Of a stretch of 64,000 nucleotides of DNA, positions 1-12,039 are shown in pieces (position 1 is the first letter of the stretch; every line of letters begins with the position of its first letter). Source of the stretch: Argyresthia goedartella (lineage: Eukaryota; Arthropoda; Insecta; Lepidoptera; Argyresthiidae). Where the stretch lies: assembly GCA_949825045.1 (NCBI GenBank), contig OX463835.1, positions 22,213,201 through 22,277,200 of the forward strand, given 5' to 3'. Position numbers and translations under genes: made by a program. Below the pieces are notes generated by a model. That model was given only the letters and a program-made list of their open reading frames with translations. It made no database searches and was not told where the DNA came from.

Positions 1-1031
1 AGAATTCAGGGTTTTGTTCCCAGTCTGCCCTGTGTTTCTGTTCGTATCTGCGCTTCATCTTTAGAAATTATTGCCCGCTCCGAACCAAACTAGCAAACAC
101 AAGTATCACACAAACACAAAAATTCGGCCATCATCAGGGAGTATAAACCACTACCGGGGGTATACCCTGAAGCTGTGACAAACCTCACTTTGTTTAAAGC
201 ATGGACGTAATTACGGCCATGGTTAAAAGAGAAAGATTGATACGAAAAACGCAATGAGAGACAAGGAAAGCGTAATTTAAAAAAATACAGCTTAACCACA
301 GCTTGAGTTATTTCTTTTCAGTTCTGTCAGGTGAAAATACTAAAGAAAAACCAGAATTATTTCTACCAATATTATACTCAGCTTTGGCACTAAAATTATG
401 ATGTACTAAAATTATTCTATAAACATTCTGCAGTGCCTCAAATATACTAATTTGGTAGTGAAAATACAAAAACTGCCACACTAAACACAAGTCACAAGTC
501 AAGTCAGGCTATGATTAGGGATGTGAAAAAATAATAGATTATAGAAAAAATCGAAAATTAAATTACAAAAAAATATTTTCAACATCGGTTTTTTTTTTTT
601 TTTTTTTGTTTCAGTCGATTTTTATTTGCTTGGATGTCATCATCAGCCTGTCAGGGAACGCACCCACAACAGTGCTGCACAACAACCAACAGGTTGGGTA
701 TAAGTGCCTCCTCATGCACTCGTATACACCACTCAACTCGGTAACATTGAACGCCATCTATTCCTGCAATAACCGAGTTTCCTGTTCTTACCACGTCCGC
801 GTAACCCCGTTTTACGGTAGTACCGATTTAACCCGTATTACAAAGGATTTTTAGACGTACTAATGTATCTGTACCAATGTTGTGAGTCTTGTGAGATTAT
901 TATGTTTAAACATAACATATCGGAATCAATTTTATATCTCCCATTAGGGTTTCAATCGCATTATTTTTGTTTGTGGTTATTGTATTTATAACATTGGTGA
1001 AAATCTGTATCTAACAACTAACGGCCTGAAA
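1..1031. other. Non-coding region upstream of a LINE
   Basis: No gene is recognised here. A T homopolymer of about 19 bases ends near position 607 and runs into TTTCAG, which looks like a splice acceptor but has no partner exon that I can identify. The part nearest the LINE polymerase, roughly 610-1031, may be its 5' untranslated region or a decayed first ORF. No protein family is recognisable in it. Confidence 0.4.
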
Positions 1032-3939
1032 ATGACTTATGATAACCTTAATTTAAAAATATATTATCAGAACGCAAGGGGCTTACGTACCAAATCTTCA
1101 ACTTTTTACCGCAATATTTGTATGAGTCATTATGGTATTATAATGATTACCGAGACTTGGTTAGTCGAGGGAATCAAGGATTCGGAGTTGTTTGATGGGA
1201 GGTATGTGGTTTGGCGCAGGGACTGGGACTACAGTGTAACTAATCAGAAGTATGGAGGTGGTGTTTTGATTGCCACACGGAGGGATCTTACGATCACGCC
1301 GCAGCCCGCCTTTTATTCTAGCGCCGAAGATCTTTGGCTAACTTTGACCCTTAGTAATAAACCCAATTCATCGACTAGCATTCATATATGTGTTGTTTAT
1401 TTATGCGGCCAAAAACTGGGATTCAATTTTTCTCAGCAAGCTCAGCACTTTTTTAATAGTTTGGAATCGTTGTTAATTGAATATCCAGACCATAAATATT
1501 TGATTGTAGGTGATTTTAATTTGAGCAATATACGTTGGACTCCTAGTATTAATACTGATGGCGCTTTTGACCCTGGTAACTATGTCTCACATGATGAAAC
1601 CCATTTAGTGGATTCCGTTAACCTTTTGAATATAAATCAGTATAACGGAATTAAAAACGCGTATGATAAAATTCTCGATCTAGTTCTCTCGACGGATTAT
1701 GTCTCGGTATCCGATTGTAGTAATGATTCCCTTGTTCCAGTCGATCCCCACCATGGGGCGCTTTTTTGTATACTGCCTTTGAGTGACCATGATGTGCTAG
1801 ATCGGCCACCTCTTAATAAGTTTTTGTTTTTCAAGGGTGACTATGATTCTATTAATAGTGAAGTGGCTAAAATTGACTGGGATACGGAGTTAAGTAATCT
1901 TAACCTAGAAGAGGCATCCAATTATTTTTATAATTATTTCAATTATTTAAGGAATAAATACATTCCACACAAAATTGTTACTACTAAAACCTACCCTCAG
2001 TGGTACTCCAAAGCCTTAATAAGGGTTATTAAAGAAAAACAAATATTTTATTATATCCAAATTATATGAGAATTTATCAGACATACATACATTTAATTTG
2101 CTAAGGGACAGGGTGAGATCGTTAGAAGAATCATGTTATAATAAATATATAAACTCGGTTGAGAATTCAATCTTAAAATGTCCTAAATTTTTCTGGTCTT
2201 ATGTTAACTCAAAATTTAAAAGTAACGTGATGCCTAGCAGCCTCAAATATGGTAATGAAACACTCAATTCAGGCGATTCTATCTGTAATGCTTTTTCATC
2301 GTACTTCCGGTCCAATTTTTTAAATCAATCTCAATCTTCTAATAGGCACGACGTGTCCGGTGACGATTGCTCTGATACGGTGTCTAACATTTCTTCTATC
2401 TTTATAGATATTAAAGAGGTTATCAATTTGTCGAAGAAACTAGATCCCTCTAAATCTGCTGGACCAGATCATTTGCCAGCCATCTTTTTGATAAACTGTG
2501 CAGATACTCTTTCGGTGCCAATATCAATATTATTTAGAAAATCTATTGCCTCTGGTACTGTCCCTAATATCTGGAAACAAGCTTTTATCACCCCTGTGCA
2601 TAAGAAAGTTCCGAAGACTTATGTCACTAATTATCGCCCTATATCTAAACTCTGCATCGTTTCCAAAGTGTTTGAAAGGATCATCTATAATCAATTATAT
2701 GGAGCATTGAAACAGTCTTTTAGTGATACGCAGTATGGTTTTCTCAAGGGTCGCTCCACAGTTTCCAACCTCGTATTATTTAACAATGCCTTGATGGTTG
2801 CTATGGACGGTGGATTGCAGGTTGATGTCGTTTACACCGATTACAGTAAGGCATTCGATAGGATTCAGCACGACTTCCTGTTAAGTAAATTATCTAAAAT
2901 TGGTATTAGGGGTGACCTACTGCGGTGGTTTGCTTCCTATATTGACAATCGCTCACAGGCTGTTATTATTAATAATTATATGTCTAGTTGGGTTAATGTT
3001 CCTAGTGGTGTGCCACAGGGGTCCTTGTTGGGTCCGTTACTTTTTGTGTTATTTGTGAACGACATTGACTTGTGCTTTAACTTTGCTAGGTTGTTATCCT
3101 TCGCTGACGACATGAAGATTTCTGCCAACATAAGCTCAAATGCCGATGCTGAAGCTATGCAAGCAGATCTGTTCCGTTTAGAACACTACTGCGATGTCAA
3201 TCGGCTTGACCTAAATCCTTCCAAATGCAGTATTGTCTCCTTCTCTCGTAAAAAGAATCCACTTTCTTTAATTATACATATTGTGAAGGGTGAGACATTA
3301 AAAAGGGATGCAGTCGTTAAGGATTTGGGAGTCATCCATGATGCTAAACTGACATTTAATGCCCATGTTGATAGTATTATAACTAGAGCCTCGAGGGCTC
3401 TGGGTTTTGTGATGCGTTCCTCAAGAGACTTCAAAAAAGCTAAAACTTTGAAAATTCTTTATTGTACGTACGTTAGAAGTAATCTTGAGTACGCTTCACA
3501 GGTTTGGAGTCCTCGCTACAATATTCATATTAACCGGATTGAAAATATTCAGCGTAAATTTATGCGTTATCTCTGTTATCGGACTAAATTTAAATACAAT
3601 TCAGATTCTTACCTCGATATTTGTAGAAAACATCATCTGGCTCCTCTTCAACTCAGACGCGAGGTTGCAGATTTGGTATTCCTTCTCAAAATTACCTCTA
3701 ATGTCATTGATTGCTCTGAATTACTTGCTCAATTATCATTTACAGTGCCCCGTAGGCTATTGCGTCATAATGCGCTATTCTCGCTCCCTAAGTCAAACAC
3801 TAACTACAGACAAAATACGTTCCTCTGGCGTGCTTGTCAGAGATTCAACAATCTGCGTGGAGATATTGATCTTGACCTGTTTAGCACTGGTGTTAATCCA
3901 GCGAAGAGATCACTGTACCGAGACTTTTTCTATGACTAG
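1032..3939 (+). pseudogene. LINE pol: endonuclease + reverse transcriptase, one frameshift
   Basis: The product would nick target DNA and copy the element RNA into the genome. The first segment (1032-2069) starts at an ATG and carries the apurinic-like endonuclease: YYQNARGL near the N-terminus, GDFNLSNIRW in the middle and SDHDVL near its end. The second segment (to 3939) carries the reverse transcriptase: TDYSKAFDRI, GVPQGSLLGPLLF and the catalytic FADD. The two segments are in different frames, joined through an A-rich run near 2030-2045 (AAAGAAAAACAAATA), so a single small indel breaks an otherwise continuous frame of about 970 residues. The second segment has no ATG at its head, which supports a frameshift rather than two genes. 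The length suits a LINE ORF2. Confidence 0.85.
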
Positions 3940-4225
3940 AATGGCTAAGTATTTCGACTTTCTGTTATTTATTATTATTATTTTTTTTCTTTTTTTTACG
4001 TGACTTGTTACTGCATGTCATGTTACAACGTCTAAGGCTATGTATAATTCAAACTAATTCTGTTATTTAAGAGTGCTTTAACTGTTTTATTTGTTTATTG
4101 TGTCTTTTTGTCGGCGAAAACCTATAATTGGCTTTTTTGTTTTTATATAAGATTCCTATTGTTAATTTAAAGATAGCTGTTGGTTTTCCAATGTTAATAA
4201 AATAAAAATAAAATAAAATAAAATA
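1032..4225 (+). mobile_element. Non-LTR retrotransposon (LINE), jockey/CR1-like group
   Basis: An endonuclease plus reverse transcriptase gene is followed by a short 3' untranslated region. It ends in a microsatellite-like tail of AAAAT units at about 4193-4225, the usual 3' end of elements that insert by target-primed reverse transcription. The 5' limit is not defined. No target duplication was found. Clade assignment within the jockey/CR1/RTE assemblage is uncertain from the sequence alone. Confidence 0.8.
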
Positions 4226-4744
4226 GTTTTTATCACACCTGCTCTGAATATACATACTAATTATACCAATTAGAGGGAAGAAACGCCTTTATCCCGCCCT
4301 TCAAATCCTTTCATCCCAAGGTATGGAAGTTTGTATGAAAATCCTTCCGACCCAAGGGTGGGAAGTATGTATGAAATTCCATTACATACCCGGATTTTTT
4401 TTTTATTTGTCAGCAGTCATACTGCAAAGAGACTTTAACTGTCTACTAATTAAATTTCAAGTAAATTGTTACTGGCCACATACAGTTTTTTTTTTTACCA
4501 GTTACCAACCTCCTTGGTGCATACAGAAAATTAAAAAAGAAATTATTTTTGTATATAAAACGCGCGGAATCACGGAAGAAGTGGCTGCATGACCTTATGA
4601 TCTTAGCCTACTCCAGAAACGGGCGAATAAAAAAAGGAAAAGCCCGCGCATTTTCGCAAAAACTTCGATTGATTTAGCATTTATCTTTGTGTTTTTTGTA
4701 AAATATGGATGCATTTATGTCTATAATTTTCCTCGTAGGTGTAA

Positions 4745-4886
4745 TAAAAAGCACTATACATACCTCAGGATAAAGTACAGTTCCATACCTCAAATGGTTT
4801 GCGCCCCTCGCAAGCTCGTGGCGCAAATGCCATAATCTCGGTATGGAACTGTCACTTTATTCCCTCTGAAGTAATGTACTATTTTT
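4745..4886. repeat. Foldback hairpin, ~60-bp stem
   Basis: The left part (AAAAAGCACTATACATACCTCAG, then AAAGTACAGTTCCATACC, then TTTGCGCC) is matched in reverse complement by GGCGCAAA, GGTATGGAACTGTCACTTT and CTGAAGTAATGTACTATTTTT. The unpaired loop is CCTCGCAAGCTCGT. The match is imperfect but spans the whole element. It could be a small non-autonomous transposon or, if transcribed, a hairpin RNA precursor. Confidence 0.75.
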
Positions 4887-5525
4887 CTTTGTCGAAAAAC
4901 TCGAAGTCGGATTCTCGGCAAAAGGCTGCCACACTTTTATTCTTACAGACCATTATGCCTAAAAATTTGTGGTAAATTTTATAATAATATTTAAAACGTT
5001 GGTAGAAAACGCAATGTGCTACTTGCCACTAGTGTGTGGGATCCCGCTCCGGTACCTGTCAGTCTGGCGCCTGTGTGTGGCGTGCCCGTCTCCGGTACTG
5101 CTGTAAAGGGTTTTATTTTGCTTCCGTTGCAGCACTCATGTTAGTCCGATCTCTTTCTAACCTATTCAAATTGCACATAAAAGAACAGGCTTTATAATGA
5201 ATGAATGGTTTTATACTCTGTGGTCTTCATTTCTCAATAAAACTGACTTTTAAGGGGGCCTATTTTTGTACCTATTGAAAAAGTCCTCTATTGATAAATA
5301 AATGTGTAAAGACTATCTGTGATTGAGATTATTTTAGTTCTATACATTATACCGCATATATTTTTTTCCGTCTTTATCCCTAAGGAAAGGCAATAGCAAT
5401 CAAAGCCGTACAGCCATGTCTTCAGTGTTTACATCTTCTTATTCCGTTTCCGAGGTTTCGAAAGGCCGAAGCCAGGTCTTCCGTATTTCTTGTTTTTAAG
5501 GCCGAAGCCAAGTCTTCCGTAGTTT

Positions 5526-5561
5526 TGCGGTATATATATACATATATGTATATATACCGCA
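5526..5561. repeat. TA-rich palindrome
   Basis: TGCGGTATATATA... ...TATATATACCGCA forms a near-perfect 36-bp palindrome. Another ATACCGCATA motif lies at about 5349. It may be the end of a small element or simply an unstable AT palindrome. Confidence 0.55.
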
Positions 5562-6916
5562 TAAATAAAACTAAACTTTACCGCCAAATCTTGCTTTAAT
5601 TTAAAAATAATACAGAAATATGTACAACTTAGGGAGCTTCATATTAAGTAACACATATTAGCTGTAATTAAACTGAAATAAAGGCGTTGTGGAAAGGAAA
5701 TTCTAACTAGAATAGGAGAATTTCATCAAAAACTAAACATCGGCGCTCAGAATTCCTGATTTGTGGGGTTCCCGCTCCGGTACCCACCGACCGACACGGC
5801 GAAAGTTACAAATTGGAAGCCACAGGCGACTGGTCAATAAATAATCGATTGTAATTTCATCGTAATCGAACGTAAACGAACATGTTTCAAATTTAACATT
5901 AACAACGTCTAAAATTTATGAACTTATCGTAATATCTAAAAAATAAACGCAATAAATTCTATGTTTTACTGAAATCAAAACTATCGACGACTGTTATTGT
6001 GATATAATGAATATTGATATCCGATACCATTGTAATATTCGATTCGATTATTTTTACACATCGATAAAAGTAGAACAGGAATATTTTATATGTGGTCACC
6101 TTTCCCTAATCCTTCACAATCCGCCATAATAAAAAAAATAGTTTTGTTTTCGTTGTTCGATTACTGTAAAAGTGGTGAAAGTATTATTCAAAGTATAGTT
6201 ATTTCATTATTTTTAGAGCATTTTATTTCAATTTTCCTCATAGTCAGTGTGAAAAGTTGTATGTGTCACTTAGGAGCAAAATTATTGTCGTTATGGGCGT
6301 TTTTTTTTATTTTTTTTTATTTTGATGTTCTTATTGAGATGTTCAACGTCTGCTTGCGGAGTATTGCATTCTTTGCATAAATCATTGTTTAACATCCCCA
6401 ATGATAGATGGGAAGGTATGGGGTAAACTTTTACTTAAGTACTGCCTTCATTTTAGATTAAGGCCATGTTTTTTTCAAATTAATGTTCACCTTTAAGAAC
6501 GAGATTCGAACGAGAACGAGATGATTCACCTCTGTGTGAAAGATGTAGTAAGGAGGATCAGACACTGGGTCAAATTATATTCAATGAATTAGGGTTAGGT
6601 GTCGGAATTTTGCAAAAAACGGCACTTAGTATTGAAGCCAGGGTTGTGGATATTACACCAGTTTTTGTTTCTTTGTAATAGTCACAGTATTACCGAAGTT
6701 ATCCAAATTAGTATATCCAAAAACATATACAGCATTTCCGTAACGCTTTGTGAATTTGTCTTATGGCATCTGCGCTTATGATGACGTTACTCTACGACTC
6801 GCAGTCAGTCTGAGTTCGGGCGGCCGCTCGATCTCGCAGTCGTGAAAACTGATTTCTTTTAACACCAGTTTAAGCTGTTGAACAATTATAAAATATAAAA
6901 TTACGTGTGTTTAGTG

Positions 6917-6974
<58 letters not shown>
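6917..6974. repeat. (TA)n microsatellite
   Basis: An almost pure TA dinucleotide tract with two interruptions (TTTATA near its end). Confidence 0.95.
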
Positions 6975-6975
<1 letters not shown>

Positions 6976-7267
6976 AATGAATAAGGGATTTGTCAAAGAC
7001 CAATCTGACAACTTACCTAAAGTTGACTTTATTATGGTTGCACAGTATTTTTAGAAAAATAGTGACTACGTGGGTTCTGAATTGCGTGGGTTAAAATTAA
7101 AAAAATAAGTAAAAGTTTTTATTGAACTTCACCCACTTTGTCCGTCCTAGGTTAACAGTAATATTTTTTTATCTAATATTATTCTGTTTATTTCGTCGAA
7201 AATAGCTTGGTACCTGATTCTGAGGACTTTGTGGAAAATTATAAAACGAATTGGATTTCAGTAAGTA

Positions 7268-7370
7268 CAAAAAGCCGCGGCAGGGCTGCGCGGGGCCGCG
7301 GCGGGGTCGCGCTGGAGCCGCGCTGCTGCCGCGGCGTTTCCCGCGCGCCTCGCTCGGGGCCTCTTTGATC
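7268..7370. repeat. Short GC-rich block
   Basis: About 100 bases of GC-rich sequence (CCGCGGCAGGGCTGCGCGG and similar) stand out sharply against AT-rich surroundings. An open frame crosses it on the - strand, but its translation is low-complexity Arg/Ala/Pro and I do not regard it as a gene. It abuts the dispersed repeat that follows. Confidence 0.55.
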
Positions 7371-7382
7371 GTCAAATGCCCT

Positions 7383-8018
7383 ACGTAACAACAAGTGCGA
7401 GTCGGACTCCGCACGAAGGGTTCCTTACCACCGTACAATGGTGTGGAGTGAATAGTTTGGGTGTTACATAGCAAAATGTTTTTTACAAAGTTATTGGTGC
7501 GGCGACGTTCATACTCAATGTACTCATGGTTTACATATAAATAAAAAAACCTTGGCAATTCCGGGTCGGTTTACTTGTAATCTTTGGCTTAAGTCCTATG
7601 TATAATATTCTTTATAGCACAGCAAATAATGAGTACCTACAAACTTATGAACAAACAATGCTCAAAGGCGACATACTGTATTTTTTTCATAATTTTAGAT
7701 GTAGTTTCGGAGATAAGGGGGTATGAATGGTCATTATTTGCACTTTTTTGATCATGACTTCTAAAGTTATCAAAACTAAAATTTAAAAATAAATATTATT
7801 GAATATTTTATAAAGAGCCCTTTTCAGCGATTCCCTACATGACTTATTAGTCACGGTGTTTGTTTTTTTTCGTTTCGTCATTTTACCCCCAATTTTTTGT
7901 AGGCATATTTTTTTCATATCATCGGTTATCAGAATAAGTATTTTTGCAGATGATTTCAAGACACGCGAGTGATCCTATAAGAGTTCCTTTTTACCTTTTG
8001 AGGTACGGAACCCTAAAA
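7383..8018 (-). repeat. Divergent copy of the AGGGTTCCGTACC dispersed repeat
   Basis: The block opens with CAACAAGTGCGAGTCGGACT and GCACGAAGGGTTCC and closes with GAGGTACGGAACCCTAAAAA. The same end motifs, in the same or opposite orientation, occur in the copies at 45.6, 48.0 and 62.1 kb. The middle differs from those copies, so this is a diverged or recombined member. Confidence 0.6.
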
Positions 8019-8152
8019 ATTGGACCGCGATTTTAAAATGTATCACTTTGAATTAATCAACATAAATGATGCCCTAGGGCGGTAAGCTGACGATGCGCCC
8101 GGAAAATGCGTGATTATCGTCAGACAAAAATTTCATCGCCGCATTTCACACC
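8019..8152. other. Spacer before ISL2EU transposon
   Basis: AT-rich spacer with no recognisable feature. Confidence 0.4.
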
Positions 8153-8195
8153 TTTGGGGTTGGCAACTGTCAAAGTGGCGCTAGCATCACTTGTA
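8153..8195 (+). repeat. ISL2EU left terminal inverted repeat
   Basis: TTTGGGGTTGGCAACTGTC leads into GGCGCTAGCATCACTTGTAC. The reverse complement of the right end gives CTTGGGGTTGGC, TGGCGCTAGCAC and CTTGTAC in the same order. Confidence 0.75.
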
Positions 8196-8252
8196 CTCAT
8201 AACAAACAGATTTTGTATGAACATTTTATCATTTTTATCAAAAAAAGCAATT

Positions 8253-9814
8253 ATGCCGCGTTGTAGTATAATAAGTTGCTCAGAAGTTGGAATACATAGT
8301 TTTCCCAAAGACCTAAAGTTGTCAAAACAGTGGCTGAAGGCGATACGTCGTAAAAAATTAGTGATAAGCAATGGAACAAGGTTATGTCGGAATCATTTCG
8401 TGGAATCAGACTACGTAAAGCAGGGAAAATACTCGGGTGAGTTACTAAGTTATGATATACCATGAACCTAGTTGATTGATTAAGTCGAATCTATTTATTA
8501 TAAAAGCGATAAGCGTGATACCTACTTACTTGATATTCTATTACAGGTTTGGAACTCGAAAAGAAGTTTTTACGTAAGGGTGCCGTACCGTCCATATTTC
8601 CATGGACCACCAAAACTGAGGATGTGACTGCCAGAGGGGAACGACAACGATCTCGAGATTGCCGGAAAAAATTGTTTGCAAATGAAAATTCATCAATTCC
8701 AGGACTAAGTACAGAACTTCTTCAAAAAGTTGAAGTGGCTGCACCTAGCACAGAAAATTTGGATATAAATGAAGTGGAAGTATCTATCGCTGAGCATCAA
8801 CCTTCTGTCACAGTTTTGCAAACCAAAGAACCAACCTTCAAGCCTCAATTTTCTGTCGCAGCAACACAAACCGAAGAACCACAATCATCCATTTTAGCAA
8901 CACAAACATCAAACATATTGCGATTTTTTTCCACAGAATTATTGCAATCAGATGAACAGGCTGTTATGTACTACACAGGCTTAGAATCCTATCAAAAATC
9001 CAATTTAGTACTGCAAACATTAATGCCTATGGCCAACAACTTAAAATATAGATGGAGTAGAGTTTTATCATTATCTGTTGAGGACCAATTTTTAATTCTA
9101 TTAATCAAATTAAGATGTAACAGACCTGACTATGAAATTAGTAAAATGTTCGGCATAAGTAAGACTGAAGTCTCAAATATATTTGTCACATGGGTAAATT
9201 TTGTACATGACATGTGGTCCCTAATAGATATTTGGCCGTCACGAGAACTAGTAAATTTTTATATGCCGGAGGCTTTCAGAAAACACCACCCATCCAAAAA
9301 AATTGTAATTGATGGAACAGAGATCCCCATACAAAAACCCAGCCAACCAAACGACCAAAGAGCTTCCTTCAGCCAATACAAGCACAAAAATACATTGAAA
9401 TTTCTAGTTGGCTCTTCTCCTGGAGGGCTCATAACATATTGTTCTCCAGCATATGCTGGTTCAGCAAGTGATAGACAAATTATTGAACGTAGTAGGTTAC
9501 TACACTCTTGCAACCAGGGTGATAGCATCATGGCAGATAGGGGATTTAATGTGCAAGACCTATTCATAAGTAAGGGTGTTGGAGTAAACATACCCACATT
9601 TTTGAAAGGAAAGTCACAAATACCTGGTCTCTTATTAAAAAAGGACCAAGAATTGGCCAGGGAAAGAGTACACATAGAAAGACTTATAGGACTAACTAAA
9701 ACATACAAAGTACTAACAAGTGAACTGAACCATTTTTATGTACCTTTGGCATCGAAAATCTTCTTTATATGTATTATGCTTTGTAATTTTAAGGAAGGAA
9801 TAGTACCTAAATAA
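8253..9814 (+). CDS. THAP-domain DDE transposase of ISL2EU element (2 exons)
   Basis: Predicted join of 8253-8436 and 8547-9814, giving 483 residues. The donor is GGTGAGT at 8437 and the acceptor TATTACAG ends at 8546; the split codon restores frame exactly. The N-terminus is a THAP zinc finger: Cys4, Cys9, Trp27, Cys45, His48, with the closing AVPSIF motif at about 74-79 supplied by exon 2, which supports the splice. The C-terminal half is a DDE superfamily (IS5/Harbinger-related, DDE_Tnp_4-like) nuclease: IDGTE with Asp317, ADRGF with Asp392 and HIERLIG with Glu439. The THAP finger would bind the element ends and the DDE domain would cut and join DNA. The region 80-170 contains repeated ATQTEEP-like stretches of low complexity. 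All three catalytic acids are present and no break is seen. Confidence 0.9.
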
Positions 9815-9840
9815 CATGAGAAACGCTCAATTTTATTGTT

Positions 9841-11549
9841 TTATTTTTTATAATTTTCATAGCTGTAATGTAGATGTTTTTCTAATAATTTACATTTGAA
9901 ATAATTTTCATAAAATTCATCTAACTTCAGGAGCATATAAGTAATAAATTTGTTGTCTCGAGTGACATATATTATTTTCATATCCATAAATGTATATACT
10001 ATCAGGTTTGCATATTTTCTTCCTGTGCAATACATCTGACCTTGTATTTGGTAATAATATGGCGATGTTTCTTTTAAATTAAGGTTACCATCCTTCTCGT
10101 ATAAGTAAGGTACTGTTTCGTTAGATATTAGCTTCATTCGGCTTGCATATGGGCATTTCACTTCTATAACTGTTTCCGAACCTAAAAGGACATCTGGAGA
10201 AGCTGCTAAATATGGCCGCTCTGCGCTCACAAACAGCCCACATGATTGCACATCTAGTTCATATGTTGCAGCATATGTGTTTATGGCAATATTTTCATTA
10301 ATTTTGCCATGAGTCGTCGCTCTAGAGGTAAATTCTCTTTGGTTCATCATTTGGCTGGCATAACTCTTTTTAGTAGTTTCTTTGAGATGGCAAATTGTGT
10401 GGTATTTGCTTGCAGTTATTCTTTTTTTTCTTTCTTCATGCCATTCCGGGCTATCTGCTTGGAGTCTTGTTGATCCTTCAATATGGGAAATTACCTCATC
10501 ATCAATCTGAGATATATGTAGTTTTCTCAGTGTTTCTTCTGGTGCATGTGTTCTACAGTAGGTGTGATCAGCCACTAATGCATAAGCATTTGCTGGCTCG
10601 AACATTTGCTTCAAGGGCATAGTAGTATTTGGGTAGTTCTGTACAAGGCTTCTGATTCGGCTGTTGTATGTGTTTCTGTCAATATTTTGTACGGTGTATG
10701 GCTCAAACAAAATACTTGCAGTTTTTGATCTTCTGGCCATTTTCTCAGCTCGCACTGGTGTACCTGTATATGTTTTTTTTGGTACATGAAATTGTTGCAG
10801 CTTCTGTGTGCAAGTTTGATAGAGCAGGATATTTTTTCTTGTGCGTAACTGCTCTAATGCCAGCAATACAATTGCCACATGTTTACATGTGGCTTTTGTC
10901 CCACTTCCTGCGGGGCATCCACAGGTAGCTTCATCAACAGTACCAAATTGATCCATCTTGATGTTTGATTCATAATACAGCTGTTTCATAGTTTTTCGAC
11001 ATATTGATTTTATGTAGGTGTCTCCATTTAAGTTGTATGAGCGAACAGCAACCAAATGTCTCGATTCATACAAGTCAACAGCCTTCTGCATTTTCTTGCT
11101 GGTGCTGTAAAAAATGTTGTACTGTTACCACAGTTAAACAATGATAAAAAAAAAATAATTAGATAAGTAACTGCATATGGACTACTTACAAGTTTAGATA
11201 ATGCCTTATTTGAGTTTTATTTATTGGTGCGACATTTGTATTGCTATTGATGTCGCGGTACATATCAGGAGATGGCAGTTGCATAGCTGGGTCTTCATCT
11301 ATGGCACATGGTGTGTTGGGTTGAGCATTAAAATATTGATCATATGCATCTAATCTGCGAAGAAATGGAACAGTGTTAGGTACATGATTTGATGTCCCTG
11401 TGAATCTGAAACTTTTAATAATAATAGGTTAGTAGCTAGTACACAAACACAACAAACCTCTCCACCAAATCGGCTTTCCTGCCACGTAAAGAAGCACCCC
11501 TTTTTTTTAGTTCTTCTTTCAACTCAGCTATTTTCCCAGCCGAATACAT
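9841..11549 (-). CDS. SAP-SWIM-YqaJ nuclease of ISL2EU element (3 exons)
   Basis: Predicted join on the - strand of 11549-11458, 11405-11190 and 11104-9841, giving 523 residues. Donors GTTTGT and GTAAGT and acceptors AAAGTTTCAG and TTTTTTACAG keep phase perfectly across both introns. Exon 1 encodes a SAP-like DNA-binding helix pair (IAELKEELKKRG then RKADLVER). A SWIM zinc finger follows with Cys164, Cys166, Cys176, His178. The C-terminal half is a YqaJ/lambda-exonuclease-type domain: ITASK near 332, Glu373, ASPDVLL with Asp407 and EVK with Glu417 and Lys419, then a GQMYCTG segment. Family knowledge says YqaJ proteins are PD-(D/E)XK nucleases; a role in processing transposon ends is an inference. 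It is convergent with the transposase gene and shows no stop or frameshift. Confidence 0.87.
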
Positions 11550-12039
11550 AATGCTGAGTTCGGTGTCCGGTATTCGCAAGCTAAGGTCGTTTCAAGATTA
11601 GATCTCCATTGCAATCAATCCGTTCCGTGAAGCGTGAATCTGAGTCCAGGGCGTTTAGCAGAAGTCGAAAGAGATGAAGGAAGAACCGAAATAATAGCGA
11701 AAAAGAAACGAGCACAGTCAACAACAACAGAAGAGACATTGACCAGAGCAGACCAACATTGACTGACAGTTGACATTGTACTATAGGGATTATATTCGAA
11801 TCGATTTAATCAAAGATCGGTTTGGGATGTCCTTTTTCGAACTATTTGTATTGTTTGAAGCTCAAACGAGCTTAACCCATGGACGTATGAGCTAGAATTG
11901 CATTTCTCTGAAGTAATCCCATCTTTTTTAATACAAACATATTCTTTCGATCCTTGCGCCAGATAAATTAAATCTCGAATGATTAGATTCGAATGAAAAT
12001 AATGACATCCCTACGTGTTTGTCACTTTTGAAGGAAGTG
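11550..12039. other. ISL2EU right internal non-coding region
   Basis: About 490 bp upstream of the YqaJ gene and inside the right inverted repeat. It should hold that gene's promoter and 5' leader, but I cannot point to a specific core promoter. No other feature is seen. Confidence 0.4.

Larger units (their letters stand above)
4226..6916. other. Non-coding stretch with small repeats
   Basis: No gene is supported. The contents that can be named are a near-duplicate motif (GGAAGTNTGTATGAAA at about 4325 and 4366), a long hairpin at 4745-4886, a CCGCTCCGGTACC motif at about 5046 and again at 5770, a tandem duplication of AAGGCCGAAGCCAGGTCTTC at about 5463 and 5499, and a palindrome at 5526-5561. 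Short open frames here resemble nothing known. Confidence 0.5.

Noticed and set aside
606..854. 82-codon open frame after a poly-T/CAG
   Set aside because: No ATG at its head, no recognisable domain, and it sits in what is probably LINE 5' untranslated sequence.
7169..7558. 129-codon frame on the - strand
   Set aside because: It translates a GC-rich low-complexity block and a dispersed repeat. The same repeat elsewhere has different frames.
9259..9708. 149-codon frame on - across the ISL2EU transposase
   Set aside because: Antisense shadow of the DDE domain, which has clear catalytic motifs on +.
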